DNA from: Rhizobiaceae bacterium
Lineage (GTDB): Bacteria > Pseudomonadota > Alphaproteobacteria > Rhizobiales > Rhizobiaceae
Direction of reading: 5' to 3'
DNA length: 5,907 bases
Assembly (NCBI GenBank): GCA_014380965.1
Contig: JACMIV010000183.1
Span: 1-5,907 of the forward strand
The position numbers and the translations under genes were made by a program. This document shows positions 5,356-5,907 of the stretch, piece after piece. How positions within the stretch are numbered: the stretch's first letter is position 1; every line of letters begins with the position of its first letter. The notes under the pieces were generated by a model. That model saw nothing but the letters and a program-made list of their open reading frames with translations, had not been told where the DNA came from and searched no databases.

Positions 5356-5907
5356 TTAGCCCACGCCCTGCACGAACCCGTCCAATACCCGCTTCTGCCC
5401 GGCCTTGTCGAAATCCACCGTCAGCTTGTTCCCCTCGACGACCGCCACCGTGCCGGGGCCGAACTTTGCATGATGAACGCGGTCGCCGGGGGCGAAGCGG
5501 CTCTCTTCCTCGGGGATGTCGGATTTGGCGACAAGCTGGCCCTCGATCTCGCGGGGGCCGCCGGCTCGGGCGGAAGAATAGAGGCCGGCGCCACGGCTGG
5601 GCGGCTGGTTGTGAGTGCGGGGGGTGGGTGGCTGGCGAGCGCTGCGGGAGAGGTCGATGCGGCCTGCGAAGCCGGAGCGCGCGCCGTGTCCTCTTCCTTC
5701 GACAGGGTCAGGATGAGGGAACTGTGTTTGCGGCGCGGATGAACGGGCGCTCTTCCGATCCGCGGGATCGCTCTGGTCGAAATCGGCATCGTCGACGCCG
5801 GCTTTCGCCGCGCTCTCACTGAAATAGCGGTCAGCCTTGGCGGCGATGTCCGGCCGTTTGACGCCGCCGGCGCCGCGCGGGTTCGCGCCGGTGACGCCGG
5901 TCTCGCC
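5356..5907 (-). CDS. uvrD: DNA helicase II UvrD/PcrA, C-terminal end; 5' end outside window
   Basis: This is the last 183 residues of the superfamily 1A helicase that unwinds DNA in nucleotide excision and mismatch repair. All helicase motifs lie outside the window. Visible in order are a DRYFSES block (26-32 counted from the window edge), a long disordered linker (about 33-140), and the C-terminal Tudor-like domain [20 protein letters not shown] (141-160) with [10 protein letters not shown] and KRVLD, which in PcrA/UvrD contacts RNA polymerase. The stop is TAA at 5358-5356. There is no in-frame stop over the 552 bases seen. The linker is rich in Pro, Arg, Ser and Gly, and part of it (P64-G73) is encoded by an imperfect palindrome resembling a dispersed repeat. 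The SnoaL-like gene follows 59 bp downstream on the same strand. Confidence 0.9.
   Translation of the reverse strand, partial: GETGVTGANPRGAGGVKRPDIAAKADRYFSESAAKAGVDDADFDQSDPADRKSARSSAPQTQFPHPDPVEGRGHGARSGFAGRIDLSRSARQPPTPRTHNQPPSRGAGLYSSARAGGPREIEGQLVAKSDIPEEESRFAPGDRVHHAKFGPGTVAVVEGNKLTVDFDKAGQKRVLDGFVQGVG
5690..5718 (-). repeat. Imperfect palindrome, likely dispersed repeat, inside the uvrD linker
   Basis: On the coding strand CCTCATCCT and AGGAAGAGG flank an 11-base centre. They pair over 9 positions with one mismatch. The unit closely resembles the well-known intergenic repeat of many alphaproteobacteria with the core CCTGA(G/C)CCTGTCGAAGGA, recalled from general knowledge, not searched. 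It is read in frame as [10 protein letters not shown] in the helicase linker. Its true borders cannot be seen from this window alone. Confidence 0.6.

Noticed and set aside
5326..5742. 138-codon + strand frame opposite uvrD
   Set aside because: It is antisense to the UvrD C-terminus, whose Tudor-like domain is unmistakable; the + strand product has no family features.

Overview
The window is GC-rich DNA with densely packed genes. The proteins resemble those of alphaproteobacteria, most likely Hyphomicrobiales (Rhizobiales). This rests on the ChaA-type antiporter, the UvrD C-terminus, the lipid kinase and the toxin-antitoxin type, all judged from memory of the families without any search. I cannot name a genus.

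Layout, left to right. On the + strand, positions 1-699 hold the C-terminal part of a YegS/DagK-type lipid kinase, followed at 787-1698 by an intact calcineurin-like metallophosphoesterase. On the - strand, an acyltransferase-3 family membrane protein (1574-2704) runs into the phosphoesterase tail-to-tail, with 125 bp of overlapping coding sequence. Upstream of it, also on the - strand, is a ChaA-type calcium/sodium:proton antiporter (2935-4089). On the + strand, 4294-4893 is a broken BrnT-like toxin and CopG/BrnA-like antitoxin pair. It ends 19 bp from the convergent stop of a small SnoaL/NTF2-like protein (4913-5296, - strand). The right edge (5356-5907, - strand) is the C-terminal end of UvrD/PcrA helicase, lying directly upstream of the SnoaL-like gene.

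Most genes are ordinary chromosomal housekeeping or envelope functions. The lipid kinase and phosphoesterase probably form one unit. UvrD and the SnoaL-like gene are 59 bp apart, with a strong hairpin between them. The acyltransferase may be read from its own promoter or from chaA.

The main interest is the decayed toxin-antitoxin locus. Reading across frames recovers almost the whole toxin and antitoxin with a conserved gene order and an ATGA stop/start overlap, but with one nonsense codon and two frame changes in the toxin and one in the antitoxin. A second point is an imperfect palindrome inside the disordered linker of UvrD that looks like a dispersed intergenic repeat read through as protein. 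Others are a (GA)7 tract just upstream of the acyltransferase start codon and the long convergent overlap. I found no novel multi-gene system, RNA gene, CRISPR array or intact insertion sequence.
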